In this document: positions 34,855-43,578 of the stretch, one piece after another | Layout of the letters: every line of letters starts with the position of its first letter | Position numbering within the stretch: the stretch's first letter is position 1 | Assembly: GCF_018780565.1 (NCBI RefSeq) | Contig: NZ_JADMJN010000002.1 | Location: forward strand, 62,001 to 126,000 | From: Rhodoferax sp. | GTDB taxonomy: Bacteria > Pseudomonadota > Gammaproteobacteria > Burkholderiales > Burkholderiaceae_C | Direction of reading: 5' to 3' | DNA length: 64,000 nt | Translations under genes and position numbers: made by a program | The notes under the pieces: model-generated | Told to the model about the DNA's origin: nothing | The model's input: only the letters and a program-made list of their open reading frames with translations | Databases searched by the model: none

Positions 34855-37800
34855 GATTTCAGGTTTTCCTGGTTTGTGGCCATCGGCCTGCGCGACAGAT
34901 GGGCATCAATGATTTGGATGAACTTACTCAGATCGACTGGCTTGGTGAGGTATGCGGCGAAACCGGCAGCGCGGCCGCGTTCAATCTCGCGAGGCAGGGC
35001 ATTGGCCGTAATGGCGACGACAGGAATTACTCTCAGGTGTTCATGGGCCTTGAAGATATCCAGCACCTGGTAGCCATTCATACCCGGCATATTGATGTCC
35101 AGCAGGATTACCTCGGGGCGGCGCGACAGCGCCAGTTCGATGCCCAGTTGCGGCGTGTGGGCAGTGAGCAGGTGGATATGTGGACGCGTGCCAAGCATCT
35201 GTGCGATGAGCTTGAGATTCATCGGGTTATCGTCGATGCACAGGATCATATGTTCGCGTGTATGGGAAGCAGTCGGCGGCGTGCCACTTGCGCTCGTTGC
35301 CTCTACCTTCATGTCAGTTGCCACCAAAGTTTCGGAGGGCAGCTCAATCCAGAAGGTGCTCCCAGCACCGATTTGGCTCTCAACGCCCACTATTCCGCCC
35401 ATCAATTCCACCAGTTGCCGGGTAATGGTCAGTCCAATACCCGTGCCTTCCACTTCACTGTATCCCGCATCCAGGCGATTGAAGGGCTGGAACAGTTCAA
35501 CCAGTCGATCAGCGGGGATGCCAGGCCCGGTGTCTGACACCGCGATACGCAGGCGACCGCCGTCAACAGAGTGCACGCTCAGGCAAATACTTCCCGCTTC
35601 AGAGTTGTATTTGACAGCATTCGACAGCAAATTCAACAACACCTGCTTCAAGCGAAAACGATCGGCGCGTACCGCCGCACCCTGTGATATCTCCAGATCA
35701 AATACCAACCTGCGAGCTTCCGCCAAGGGCATGATCATCTGTCGACAATCCTCGATCAAGTCAGTCAAATCCACCGCTTCGATCGACAGATCGACACGGC
35801 CAGCTTCGATCTTGGCCAAATCGAGCACTTCGTCAATAAGCGCCAGTAAATGCCGACCCCCCTTGAGGATTTCATCCACATTCTCCAACTGGTCTGGACT
35901 CAGGGATGAGTCGTATTCCAGCATCTGTGCAAAACCGAGGATGGCATTCATCGGCGTGCGCAGTTCGTGGCTCATACTGGACAGAAAGTCAGACTTGGCC
36001 TTGTTGGCCCGTTCGGCGCTCTCTCGAGCAACCTCCAGTTCGGCTTGGACCTCTTTTTGCCTGTCAATGTCACTGTGAATGCCGATCATGCGCTCGGGCT
36101 GACCCTCGCCATTGCGAGCCACCACCGTACCACGGCAAAGGATCCACTTGTAGCCGCCATCCTTGCAGCGTAGGCGCAGTTCAACTACGTAGAGCGGCAG
36201 CTTGCCTTCCAGGTAATCCCGCAAGTTCTGCTGTACCCGAGTGATGTCATCAGCATGAATACTGCTAACCCAGGCATCAACGGTCGGAGTCAATTCGCCT
36301 TTGCTATAGCCCAGCATCGCCTCATAATGCCCGGACAGCGGCATTTCACCGGTGTTCATATTCCAGTCCCAGATGCCGTCTCCGGCGCCCTCGACGGCAA
36401 AGGCAAAACGCTCCTCGCTTTGCCGGAGATTCTCTTTGGCCTCCATGAATTCGGTCGTATCCTGGACTGTGCCCGATAGGCGAAGCAGCCGGCCATCAGC
36501 GCTCCGTTCAGCATGCGCAAGTTCATGCACATAGCGCACCGTGCCGTCAGGCCGCACGATGCGATGCACCACATCATGGATGCCTGTCTGCTCGGCCCGT
36601 CTCTCGCTATTGCTGACCAGCGCCAGGTCGTCAGGGTGTACAGCATCTTTGAATGCCCCAACACTGGGGTTGAAGGTTGCCGGGTCGCGACCAAAGATGT
36701 GAAAAATTTCTTGAGACCAGAAAAGTTCACCGCTTTCTAGGACCGCTTCCCAATGACCCAGACGCGCCAATGACTGCGCCTCTTTCAGACGTTTCTCACT
36801 CTCGATCAGCGCTAGCTCCGCCTGCTTGCGGCTATGAATATCCTGCACGACGCCCAGCATATGACTGGCCTTGCCGGACGCGTCGCGCGTTACGGCGCCG
36901 CGTTCCATCAGCCAGCGCACGGCACCATCCGGCCACACCACGCGGTGCTCGATTTGGTAGGGCGTATCGTGCTCGACGCACGCGGTGACGGCGTCGGCCA
37001 CCGCCTGACGGTCATCTGGGTGGATGGCGTTGACGAAGTTTTCGTAGGTGGTTTCCAGTTCGCCGTTGGTATCACCAAACAAAGGTGCGATGCGTTCTGA
37101 CCAGTACAGTGCACCGGTTTGGATATTCCAGTCCCAAGTTCCGATATTGGCATACGCTTGGCCACGCCGCAGGCGCTCCTCACTGATGCGCAGGTTTTTC
37201 TCGATTTGCTTCAGTTCCGTGATGTCGGTGCGAATGGAAATGTACTGGTAGGGCAGGCCAGCAGCATCTACGAAAGGAACAATGCTGGATTCAACCCAGT
37301 AATGCCGACCGTCTTTGCGCTGGTTGCAAACTTCACCCGACCAGATTTCGCCGCGACTGATCGTGTGCCACATATCGTTGTAGAACGCGGGTGGGTGCTC
37401 CCCCGACTTGAGAATGCGGTGGTTATGGCTCAGCAGCTCATCCCGGCTATAGCCGCTTACCTCGCAAAACTTGTCATTGATGTAGGTGATGTTGCCCGCA
37501 GAATCCGCGACGCTAACGATGGCGTGCGCGTTGACGGCTTGCAGATGGCGGTCCCGCTCATAGCGGGCTGCACGCGCAGATGCAGACGCCTCCTGAGCCT
37601 GGCGAAAGCGCCGGGCATGCAGCGCCACCACCGCCACCAAATGGAGTGAATCTACGGGTTTGGTCAGAAAATGATCGCCACCCCGCCCCAATGCCAGCAG
37701 TTGCCGTGAGACATCGGTCTCTGCTGACAGATAAACAATCGGTGTCTCGGCATATTGCTGGTCATCGCGCAATATGGCGGCTAATTCCGGCCCGGAGCAC

Positions 37801-38711
37801 TGCGGCATGTAAATGTCAAGCACCAACGCCTCGGCCGAAAAATTTGTCAGAATTTCAGGCACCCGCAACGGGTTGTCGGTTGTCAGTACCGTCATGCCCG
37901 CTTGCCGCAAAAATGCAGAGTGAAGCTGCAACAGGATGGGGTCGTCGTCAACCAGCAGCACACGGTAGGGCTGTGTGGGAGTCAGCGCCACGGTTTCAGC
38001 CATCACCCGCAGCAGACCATCAGGATCAACTGGCTTGGTCAAATAACTGGTGGCACCCGCGCGGTAGGCTGCTAGCTTGGACTCGATGTCCTTGCGCGCG
38101 GACAAGAAGATGACAGGCGTCTGGCTCAGCCAATTTGCCTTCAGTTCTGCGATGGTCTGGGCGCCCGCATCGTCACCCGCTGAAAACACCATGTCCATGA
38201 CCACTGCAGAGGGGGGCTCGCAATCTTGGCAGGCCGCCCGGAAGGCGGCAAGTTCGAAAAATAGCTCGACTTGATAACCAGCCGGCTCCAGCATCGAGCG
38301 CAGCCACAGGCCTTGATCGGCGTCATCGTCCACTACCATGATCCGGGGGGGGGTTGCGCGACCGACGGACAGTGGCGGCAATGGATTGACGCCGGGGTTG
38401 GAAACTGCCTCTGTCAATATGTTCATTGCCGCGCGTAAGGTGTCCAGCTGCTCTGTGGCGACCTCAATACCTGGTGGCAAAGCAGCCACAATGCGCGACA
38501 CAGTGCGCGCCGCATCGCTCACACCCAACAGGCGGTGCGTACCAGCCGCCCCCACCAGACTGTGAGCCATGCGATGCAGGACTTCGATGGATTCGGGCTC
38601 TCCGCGCGTCAGCGCCACCCATTGCGCATCCAGCACGGCCAGTCTTTCTGGCAAACACGCTATGAATTCGTCTCGCAGGCGGGTCATGATGCTCTCAACG
38701 TTGTTGCTCAT
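34851..38711 (-). CDS. Multi-domain hybrid sensor kinase (Hpt-REC-REC-PAS x4-HisKA-HATPase-REC)
   Basis: A 1286-residue soluble phosphorelay protein. Order: an Hpt-like domain (about 1-105) with His50 in AHSLVGAAGTHRLLG; receiver 1 (about 124-235; VVDDDADQGLWL, VMDMVF); receiver 2 (about 245-360; LLVDDDPILLQL, VLDIYMPQCSG); four PAS domains (about 380-880); HisKA with SHELRTPMNAILGF; HATPase with DTGPGIPADRLVEL and GTGIGLTITRQL; and a C-terminal receiver (about 1150-1265; CIDDNPMNLKLI, LLDINMPGMNG). Hpt and receivers in front of the kinase core are unusual and allow an internal relay. It is followed by an HD-GYP regulator with a four-base overlap, so the output is probably c-di-GMP breakdown. 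Copy 2 of the 90-bp element lies 42 bases before its ATG. Confidence 0.93.
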   Translation of the reverse strand: MSNNVESIMTRLRDEFIACLPERLAVLDAQWVALTRGEPESIEVLHRMAHSLVGAAGTHRLLGVSDAARTVSRIVAALPPGIEVATEQLDTLRAAMNILTEAVSNPGVNPLPPLSVGRATPPRIMVVDDDADQGLWLRSMLEPAGYQVELFFELAAFRAACQDCEPPSAVVMDMVFSAGDDAGAQTIAELKANWLSQTPVIFLSARKDIESKLAAYRAGATSYLTKPVDPDGLLRVMAETVALTPTQPYRVLLVDDDPILLQLHSAFLRQAGMTVLTTDNPLRVPEILTNFSAEALVLDIYMPQCSGPELAAILRDDQQYAETPIVYLSAETDVSRQLLALGRGGDHFLTKPVDSLHLVAVVALHARRFRQAQEASASARAARYERDRHLQAVNAHAIVSVADSAGNITYINDKFCEVSGYSRDELLSHNHRILKSGEHPPAFYNDMWHTISRGEIWSGEVCNQRKDGRHYWVESSIVPFVDAAGLPYQYISIRTDITELKQIEKNLRISEERLRRGQAYANIGTWDWNIQTGALYWSERIAPLFGDTNGELETTYENFVNAIHPDDRQAVADAVTACVEHDTPYQIEHRVVWPDGAVRWLMERGAVTRDASGKASHMLGVVQDIHSRKQAELALIESEKRLKEAQSLARLGHWEAVLESGELFWSQEIFHIFGRDPATFNPSVGAFKDAVHPDDLALVSNSERRAEQTGIHDVVHRIVRPDGTVRYVHELAHAERSADGRLLRLSGTVQDTTEFMEAKENLRQSEERFAFAVEGAGDGIWDWNMNTGEMPLSGHYEAMLGYSKGELTPTVDAWVSSIHADDITRVQQNLRDYLEGKLPLYVVELRLRCKDGGYKWILCRGTVVARNGEGQPERMIGIHSDIDRQKEVQAELEVARESAERANKAKSDFLSSMSHELRTPMNAILGFAQMLEYDSSLSPDQLENVDEILKGGRHLLALIDEVLDLAKIEAGRVDLSIEAVDLTDLIEDCRQMIMPLAEARRLVFDLEISQGAAVRADRFRLKQVLLNLLSNAVKYNSEAGSICLSVHSVDGGRLRIAVSDTGPGIPADRLVELFQPFNRLDAGYSEVEGTGIGLTITRQLVELMGGIVGVESQIGAGSTFWIELPSETLVATDMKVEATSASGTPPTASHTREHMILCIDDNPMNLKLIAQMLGTRPHIHLLTAHTPQLGIELALSRRPEVILLDINMPGMNGYQVLDIFKAHEHLRVIPVVAITANALPREIERGRAAGFAAYLTKPVDLSKFIQIIDAHLSRRPMATNQENLKS

Positions 38712-38753
38712 GTTATGTATCCAAGTCCCACTGTCAATTTCATTTTATGGGCC

Positions 38754-38843
38754 AATAATGTCTAGGCGAACACGATAGCACCATCGGGCGGTGCCGGTTT
38801 TGATGTCAGGAAACAGGGTGAGGTGGGTAGGGAGCGCCCTACA
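38754..38843 (-). repeat. 90-bp duplicated upstream element, copy 2
   Basis: Gap-free partner of 33493-33582. GCACC/GGTGC flank the same ATCGGGC loop, and GTAGGG (38827-38832) and CCCTAC (38837-38842) surround AGCG, a perfect six-base inverted repeat. It sits between the LuxR-type regulator gene (ends 38872) and the hybrid kinase it precedes, so that regulator is the first candidate to bind it. Confidence 0.8.
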
Positions 38844-38871
38844 CCAAGGGATCGATGCGCTGTGCCGAGCG

Positions 38872-39504
38872 CTAGCTCAAAAGATTGTTTTGCATCGCAT
38901 AGCGCATCAGATCGGCCATGCTGCTGAGATTCAACTTTTCAAACAGGCGGGCCTTGTGGGTGCTGACGGTCTTGTTGCTGATGGCAAGCTGCGTGGCAAT
39001 CTCATTGACGCCCATGCCGGTGGTCAGCAGACGAAACACTTCCAGTTCACGGTCCGATAGCTGGTGGTGGGGTGCCTGGGAGGCTAAGGAAGTGACATCG
39101 AAGACCATTTTCTCTGCGAGTTCGGGGGCAATGTACTTGCCGTGGGCGGCTACCTTGCGGATGGCATGCAAAAGGACATCGGGTTCGCAATCCTTGGTGA
39201 TATAGCCATTTGCGCCGGCCTTCAGCACGCGTGCAGCAACTTGCGGCTCGTTGTGCATGCTGAGCACAAGAATGGGCAACTCGGGTTTGTGACTCTTGAC
39301 CCGGACGATCAAATCCGCGCCACTGATGCCTGGCATGTTCAGGTCAAGCAGCAGAAGATCGCAGGGGATGCTGCGGACGCTTTCCATGACCTCGCTGCCG
39401 TCCACAGCCTCGCCAACCACCTGAATATCAGCGGCGAGTAGAAAAATCTGTTTCAAACCCCCGCGAACGATGGCATGGTCATCAGCAAGAAGCAGTCGTA
39501 TCAC
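38872..39504 (-). CDS. LuxR/NarL-family response regulator
   Basis: A 210-residue regulator with a receiver (LLADDHAIVRGGLKQIF; acceptor Asp in LLLLDLNMPGISG; Lys in YITKDCEPD) and a LuxR helix-turn-helix (LSDRELEVFRLLTTGMGVNE, NKTVSTHKARLFEKL). Its start overlaps the stop of the REC-PAS-HisKA_3 kinase gene by four bases, so the two are a pair. The kinase operon downstream begins after a GTAGGG-N4-CCCTAC palindrome, a likely target. Confidence 0.94.
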   Translation of the reverse strand: MIRLLLADDHAIVRGGLKQIFLLAADIQVVGEAVDGSEVMESVRSIPCDLLLLDLNMPGISGADLIVRVKSHKPELPILVLSMHNEPQVAARVLKAGANGYITKDCEPDVLLHAIRKVAAHGKYIAPELAEKMVFDVTSLASQAPHHQLSDRELEVFRLLTTGMGVNEIATQLAISNKTVSTHKARLFEKLNLSSMADLMRYAMQNNLLS

Positions 39505-40946
39505 GCAAGCGGCCTTTCTGTCAGGGGATCAAGGGGAATTGACAGGTTGACGAGGGTACCCTGCCCAGGTGCGCTGCGGATGTCAAGCCGTCCGCCCAGC
39601 GCGAGAGCCCGTTCGCGCATGCCGAGCAATCCGAAAGATTTTTTGCCCGTCACCTCCGGTACATGAAATCCTTGCCCATTGTCGGCGACCTCGACGCACA
39701 ATGCGTCGCTGCTGCGAGCAATGTGAACGTTCACTTGACTGGCGTTGGCATAGCGGGCTATGTTGGTCAGCGACTCCTGCACGATGCGGAAGACCACGAC
39801 CGCTCGCGCTTCATCGAGTTCAACGCCGTGTTCTGTGGTGTTGATCAAGCAGGGCACGCCGGTGCGCTCCGAAAATTCGGCACATAACCACTCAATGGCA
39901 GCCAGAAAGCCCATGTCCAGCGCCGACGGCCGAAGGTTCCTGGCGACGTTGCGCACCCCCTCGATGGCTCGATCCGCCAGCCCCTTCATGCTGAGGACCT
40001 TTGCGGCCAAGGCGGGGTCAAGCGCTCCGAAACGCAGGCCCAACAGAGATATGTCCATGCGCAGCGCCGTCAGGACTTGGCCCAACTCGTCGTGCACTTC
40101 CCGCGCAATATGCTTTCTTTCGCCTTCTCTGGCTGCTTCATTCTGCGCTGCTAGTGCTCGCAGATGCTGGCGCGAGTCGGCTAGCTCTTGGGCAGCCTGC
40201 TGGCGCGCCGTGACGTCCCGCACCACGGCCATCAGCAGGTTTCCATGATCGGTTTCGAGCGGGCTTAAACTGATTTCGCCAATGAATTCGGTACCGTCTT
40301 TGCGCAAACAAGGTACGCCAGCGGTGAGCATCCGGTGCTGTCGCGCCATGTAGTCTTGGCGATGCTGCGCGTGAATGCTGCGCAGGCGCTTTGGCATAAG
40401 GGTTTCGACGGGCAGGCCGATCAGCTCGTCCCGCCGGTATCCGAATAAGTCCTCAGTTTGTGCATTGATACGGACGATGGCACCCTGTGAGTCGATCAAA
40501 ATGAAAGCGTCCGGTGCAAATTCAATGACGTCCCGAAACATGCCTTCCAGATGCTGTTGCCTGCTGCGCAAAGCCAGATGCGCTTTGACACGGGCGAGCA
40601 CGGTGGGCACTGAAATGGGTTTTGTAATGAAGTCGGCAGCACCTGAGGCAAAGCCCTCGGCCTCTGCGCTGGGATCGCTTCTGGCTGTTACAAAGATGAC
40701 CGGAATGTTCCGGGTCGTTTCGATGGCCTTGAGGCGTTGGCATACCGCGTAGCCATCCATGACCGGCATCGTGATGTCGAGCAGGATCAAGTCGGGTGAT
40801 TCCGCCACTGTCATTTCAATTGCCGAGGGTCCGTCGGTTGCAATCAAGACTTCGTAATCGGCCAATGTCAGGACCGATCGCATCAACTTGATGTTTGCCG
40901 GAACATCGTCAACGATCAGGATCACCGATTTTTCGTTCTGGCTCAT
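39501..40946 (-). CDS. REC-PAS-HisKA_3 sensor histidine kinase
   Basis: A 481-residue cytoplasmic kinase, counted from ATG 40946 (MSQNEK); a GTG 17 codons upstream is possible. Receiver about 8-125 (IVDDVPANIKLM, acceptor Asp in LILLDITMPVMDGY), PAS about 140-265 (FGYRRDELIGLPVETLMPKR), HisKA_3 with phospho-acceptor His in AREVHDELGQVL, and a NarX-type HATPase with DNGQGFHVP and SFGLLGMRERALALGG. In the N box the usual NIARHA reads NIARYA, a mild change. The receiver at the front suggests that the kinase takes phosphate or signal from another relay, perhaps the neighbouring hybrid kinase. First gene of the leftward signalling run. Confidence 0.93.
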   Translation of the reverse strand: MSQNEKSVILIVDDVPANIKLMRSVLTLADYEVLIATDGPSAIEMTVAESPDLILLDITMPVMDGYAVCQRLKAIETTRNIPVIFVTARSDPSAEAEGFASGAADFITKPISVPTVLARVKAHLALRSRQQHLEGMFRDVIEFAPDAFILIDSQGAIVRINAQTEDLFGYRRDELIGLPVETLMPKRLRSIHAQHRQDYMARQHRMLTAGVPCLRKDGTEFIGEISLSPLETDHGNLLMAVVRDVTARQQAAQELADSRQHLRALAAQNEAAREGERKHIAREVHDELGQVLTALRMDISLLGLRFGALDPALAAKVLSMKGLADRAIEGVRNVARNLRPSALDMGFLAAIEWLCAEFSERTGVPCLINTTEHGVELDEARAVVVFRIVQESLTNIARYANASQVNVHIARSSDALCVEVADNGQGFHVPEVTGKKSFGLLGMRERALALGGRLDIRSAPGQGTLVNLSIPLDPLTERPLA

Positions 40947-41021
40947 GCGCTGGGTTTTCGGGTCATGGAGTTGATGAGGCTTAAGGCTGATAGGCACATG
41001 ATATAGCCAAGAGTGACCGGT

Positions 41022-42191
41022 TCAGCCGACGCGTTTCAGTCCTTGCAATCGCGCCAGCCACAAGAGAGATGCCGCTGTGATGGCAACTGGTACCAGCGAG
41101 CCGTAGTTCAGCAGCGCCCAGCCACGGGTGGTGACCAGCACGCCCGATGCAAATGAGCTCAAGGCCAGCGTGGCAAAGACAAAGAAGTTGAGCGCACCTT
41201 GTGCCCGGTCTTTTTCTTCTGGAGAATAGGTTTGCAGGGACAGTGTGGTGCTGCCGGTGAACAGAAAATTCCATCCCACCCCCAGCAAAAACAGAGCCAG
41301 CAAAAACTGGTGCAGGTCGACGCCCGACAGCGCGACGATGATGCAGGCTGCGTTGAGTGCAACGCCCACCCCCATGATGGACAGTGCGCCAAAACGCTTG
41401 ATCAGATGCCCGGTAAAAAACCCTGGTGCAAACATGCCAATCACATGCCACTCCAGTACCAGCGCCACATCAGAAAATGGCAGGTTGCACTGCTGCATGG
41501 CAATGGGGGTGGCGGCCATCAGCAGGTTCATCACGCCATAGCCCAGCGCACCTGTGGCCGCCGCGACGATGAAGGCGGGCTGCGCCATGATCTCGCGCAA
41601 GGGGCGGCCGCCTTCCCCGGTTTTTTTGGGCAAGGGCGGCGGGAAATCAATGAAGCTGAGCGTGGCCATCGAAAGCAGGGCGACCACCGCCAGCGCGATG
41701 TAGGCGCCAGCAAACGGCACGCTCATCATGGTGCGAGTTTGCTGGGCGAGGTTGGGGCCCAACACGGCGCCAATCAATCCGCCGGCCATGACCAGGGACA
41801 CCGCTTTTTCGCGCCAGGCGGTCTGCGCCAACTCGGCAGCGGCGAAGCGGTACAGGCCTGCATTGGCGTTGTAATACCCGGCCACCACCGTAGCGGCGCA
41901 CAGCAACCAGAAATCCTTGTGGACCGCGGCATACGCGCACAGCAAGGCTGAGCCCAGTGCGACGGCCAATCCCAATTGGAAAGAAGCCTTGCGCCCAAAT
42001 CGGTGCTGCGTTTGAGCCACCAGTCCGGTGGACAAGGCGCCTCCCACCACATAGCCCATGACGGGCAGGGTGGCCATCCAGCCCAGGGGGGCCAGACTCA
42101 AACCCACCAACCCGTTGATGGCAATGAAGGTCACGTTATTGGTCAGGAAGAGTCCCTGGCAGATGGCCAGCAGCCAGAGGTGTCGATTCAT
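41022..42191 (-). CDS. MFS transporter
   Basis: A 389-residue integral membrane protein with about twelve hydrophobic segments and the MFS loop 2-3 motif (AQTQHRFGRKASFQLG). An acidic-basic cytoplasmic loop (PPPLPKKTGEGGRPLRE) lies near the middle. It resembles small drug or metabolite exporters of the YcaD/NreB-like type, but no substrate can be named. It is divergent from the ubiquinone operon (99-bp gap). Confidence 0.88.
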   Translation of the reverse strand: MNRHLWLLAICQGLFLTNNVTFIAINGLVGLSLAPLGWMATLPVMGYVVGGALSTGLVAQTQHRFGRKASFQLGLAVALGSALLCAYAAVHKDFWLLCAATVVAGYYNANAGLYRFAAAELAQTAWREKAVSLVMAGGLIGAVLGPNLAQQTRTMMSVPFAGAYIALAVVALLSMATLSFIDFPPPLPKKTGEGGRPLREIMAQPAFIVAAATGALGYGVMNLLMAATPIAMQQCNLPFSDVALVLEWHVIGMFAPGFFTGHLIKRFGALSIMGVGVALNAACIIVALSGVDLHQFLLALFLLGVGWNFLFTGSTTLSLQTYSPEEKDRAQGALNFFVFATLALSSFASGVLVTTRGWALLNYGSLVPVAITAASLLWLARLQGLKRVG

Positions 42192-42290
42192 GGAGTTTGT
42201 CTGATGTAGCTCAAGAAGTTGCTGACATTTTCCCCGCTTTGACGGTTATATTAAACAGGCATCAACAATACATCTTTAAAAGGTTGACCC

Positions 42291-42572
42291 ATGTCTGCAA
42301 TGCTCGCCAACGTTCTTGACCTCCGCCAGATCGCGCCGCCACAGCGGCACACCTTGATTTTCAGCGCCTTCGAGGCCCTGGCGCCCGGGCAGGTGTTGGA
42401 ACTGGTCAACGACCATGACCCGCGTCCCCTGAATGAGCAGTTCCAGATGCGCTCACCCGGTCAGTTCAGTTGGAGCTATCTGGAAAAAGGGCCACAGACG
42501 TGGCGTGTCCAGATCGGCAAAAGTGGCAAGGCGGCCGGCGGCACATGCTGCGGTGGTTGCTGCGGCGGGTAA
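42291..42572 (+). CDS. DUF2249 domain protein with Cys-rich tail
   Basis: A 93-residue protein. Residues about 8-75 form a DUF2249 domain (LDLRQIAPPQRHTLIFSAFE, LVNDHDPRPLNEQF, WSYLEKGPQTWRV), a TusA-like fold often found next to hemerythrins, nitric-oxide and anaerobic-respiration genes. The protein ends in TCCGGCCGG, four cysteines in two pairs, which could bind metal or sulfur. Its stop is seven bases before ubiU, making it the first gene of the ubiquinone operon. A function in this pathway is inferred from position only. Confidence 0.88.
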   Translation: MSAMLANVLDLRQIAPPQRHTLIFSAFEALAPGQVLELVNDHDPRPLNEQFQMRSPGQFSWSYLEKGPQTWRVQIGKSGKAAGGTCCGGCCGG

Positions 42573-42579
42573 TCACGCC

Positions 42580-43578
42580 ATGGAGTTGGTATGCCCCGCA
42601 GGCAGTCTGCCTGCACTCAAGGCTGCAGTGGACCACGGCGCCGACTGCGTGTACCTGGGCTTTCGTGATGCTACCAATGCACGCAACTTTGCCGGCCTGA
42701 ATTTTGACGAGGCGGCCATCGCCACCGGCATCCGTTACGCCCATGACCGGGGTCGCAAGGTGCTCTTGGCGCTCAATACCTACCCGCAGGCGGCCAGTCC
42801 GCAGGTGTGGCGCAGCGCCATTGACCGTGCGGCGCAGAGCGGCGTGAACGCCGTGATTTTGGCCGACCCCGGACTGATGGCCTACGCGCTGAAGCACTAC
42901 CCGGACCTGCGCTTGCATTTGTCAGTGCAAGGCTCTGCCACCAATTTCGAAGCCATCAATTTTTACCATCAGCACTTTGGCATTGCCCGTGCAGTGTTGC
43001 CGCGGGTGCTCTCGCTCACGCAGGTGGAGCAGGTGCTGGAAAAGACGCCGGTGGAAATTGAAGTGTTCGGCTTTGGCAGCCTGTGTGTGATGGTGGAAGG
43101 CCGCTGCGCGCTGTCCAGTTATGTGACCGGTGAGGCGCCCAATACCCATGGTGTCTGCTCACCGCCCAAAGCCGTGCGCTGGCAGGAAACCCCGCAAGGT
43201 CGTGAATCGCGCTTGAATGGTGTGCTGATCGACCGCTATGCACCGGGTGAAAATGCGGGCTACCCCACCCTGTGCAAAGGGCGCTTTGATGTGGATGAGG
43301 AGCAGAACTACTACGCCATCGAGGAGCCGACCAGCCTCAACACGCTTTCGTTGTTGCCCCAGTTGATGAAGATCGGTGTGCGCGCCATCAAGATCGAAGG
43401 GCGCCAACGCAGCCCCGCTTATGTGGCGCAAGTCACCAAAGTGTGGCGCGAGGCCATTGACAACTGCCAAGAGAACCCGCACCGCTATTCGCCCAAACCG
43501 GTGTGGATGAGCGATCTGGACAAGGTGGCCGAAGGCCAGCAGCACACGCTGGGTGCCTACCATCGGCCCTGGAAATGA
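42580..43578 (+). CDS. ubiU: Oxygen-independent ubiquinone hydroxylase subunit UbiU (U32 peptidase family)
   Basis: A 332-residue cytoplasmic protein of the U32 peptidase-like family. The start at 42580 gives MELVCPAGSLPALKAAVDHG, the canonical N terminus. The four cysteines that hold the [4Fe-4S] cluster in E. coli UbiU are present with family spacing: GSLCVMVEGRC, HGVCSPP and PTLCKGRF. UbiU and UbiV form a complex that hydroxylates ubiquinone precursors without oxygen, using prephenate as the oxygen donor. The stop overlaps ubiV (ATGA). Confidence 0.95.
   Translation: MELVCPAGSLPALKAAVDHGADCVYLGFRDATNARNFAGLNFDEAAIATGIRYAHDRGRKVLLALNTYPQAASPQVWRSAIDRAAQSGVNAVILADPGLMAYALKHYPDLRLHLSVQGSATNFEAINFYHQHFGIARAVLPRVLSLTQVEQVLEKTPVEIEVFGFGSLCVMVEGRCALSSYVTGEAPNTHGVCSPPKAVRWQETPQGRESRLNGVLIDRYAPGENAGYPTLCKGRFDVDEEQNYYAIEEPTSLNTLSLLPQLMKIGVRAIKIEGRQRSPAYVAQVTKVWREAIDNCQENPHRYSPKPVWMSDLDKVAEGQQHTLGAYHRPWK

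Noticed and set aside
42192..42290. FNR box upstream of the ubiquinone operon
   Set aside because: TTGAC and ATCAA half-site-like strings occur but not with the required four-base spacing, so no FNR site is claimed although anaerobic control would make sense.
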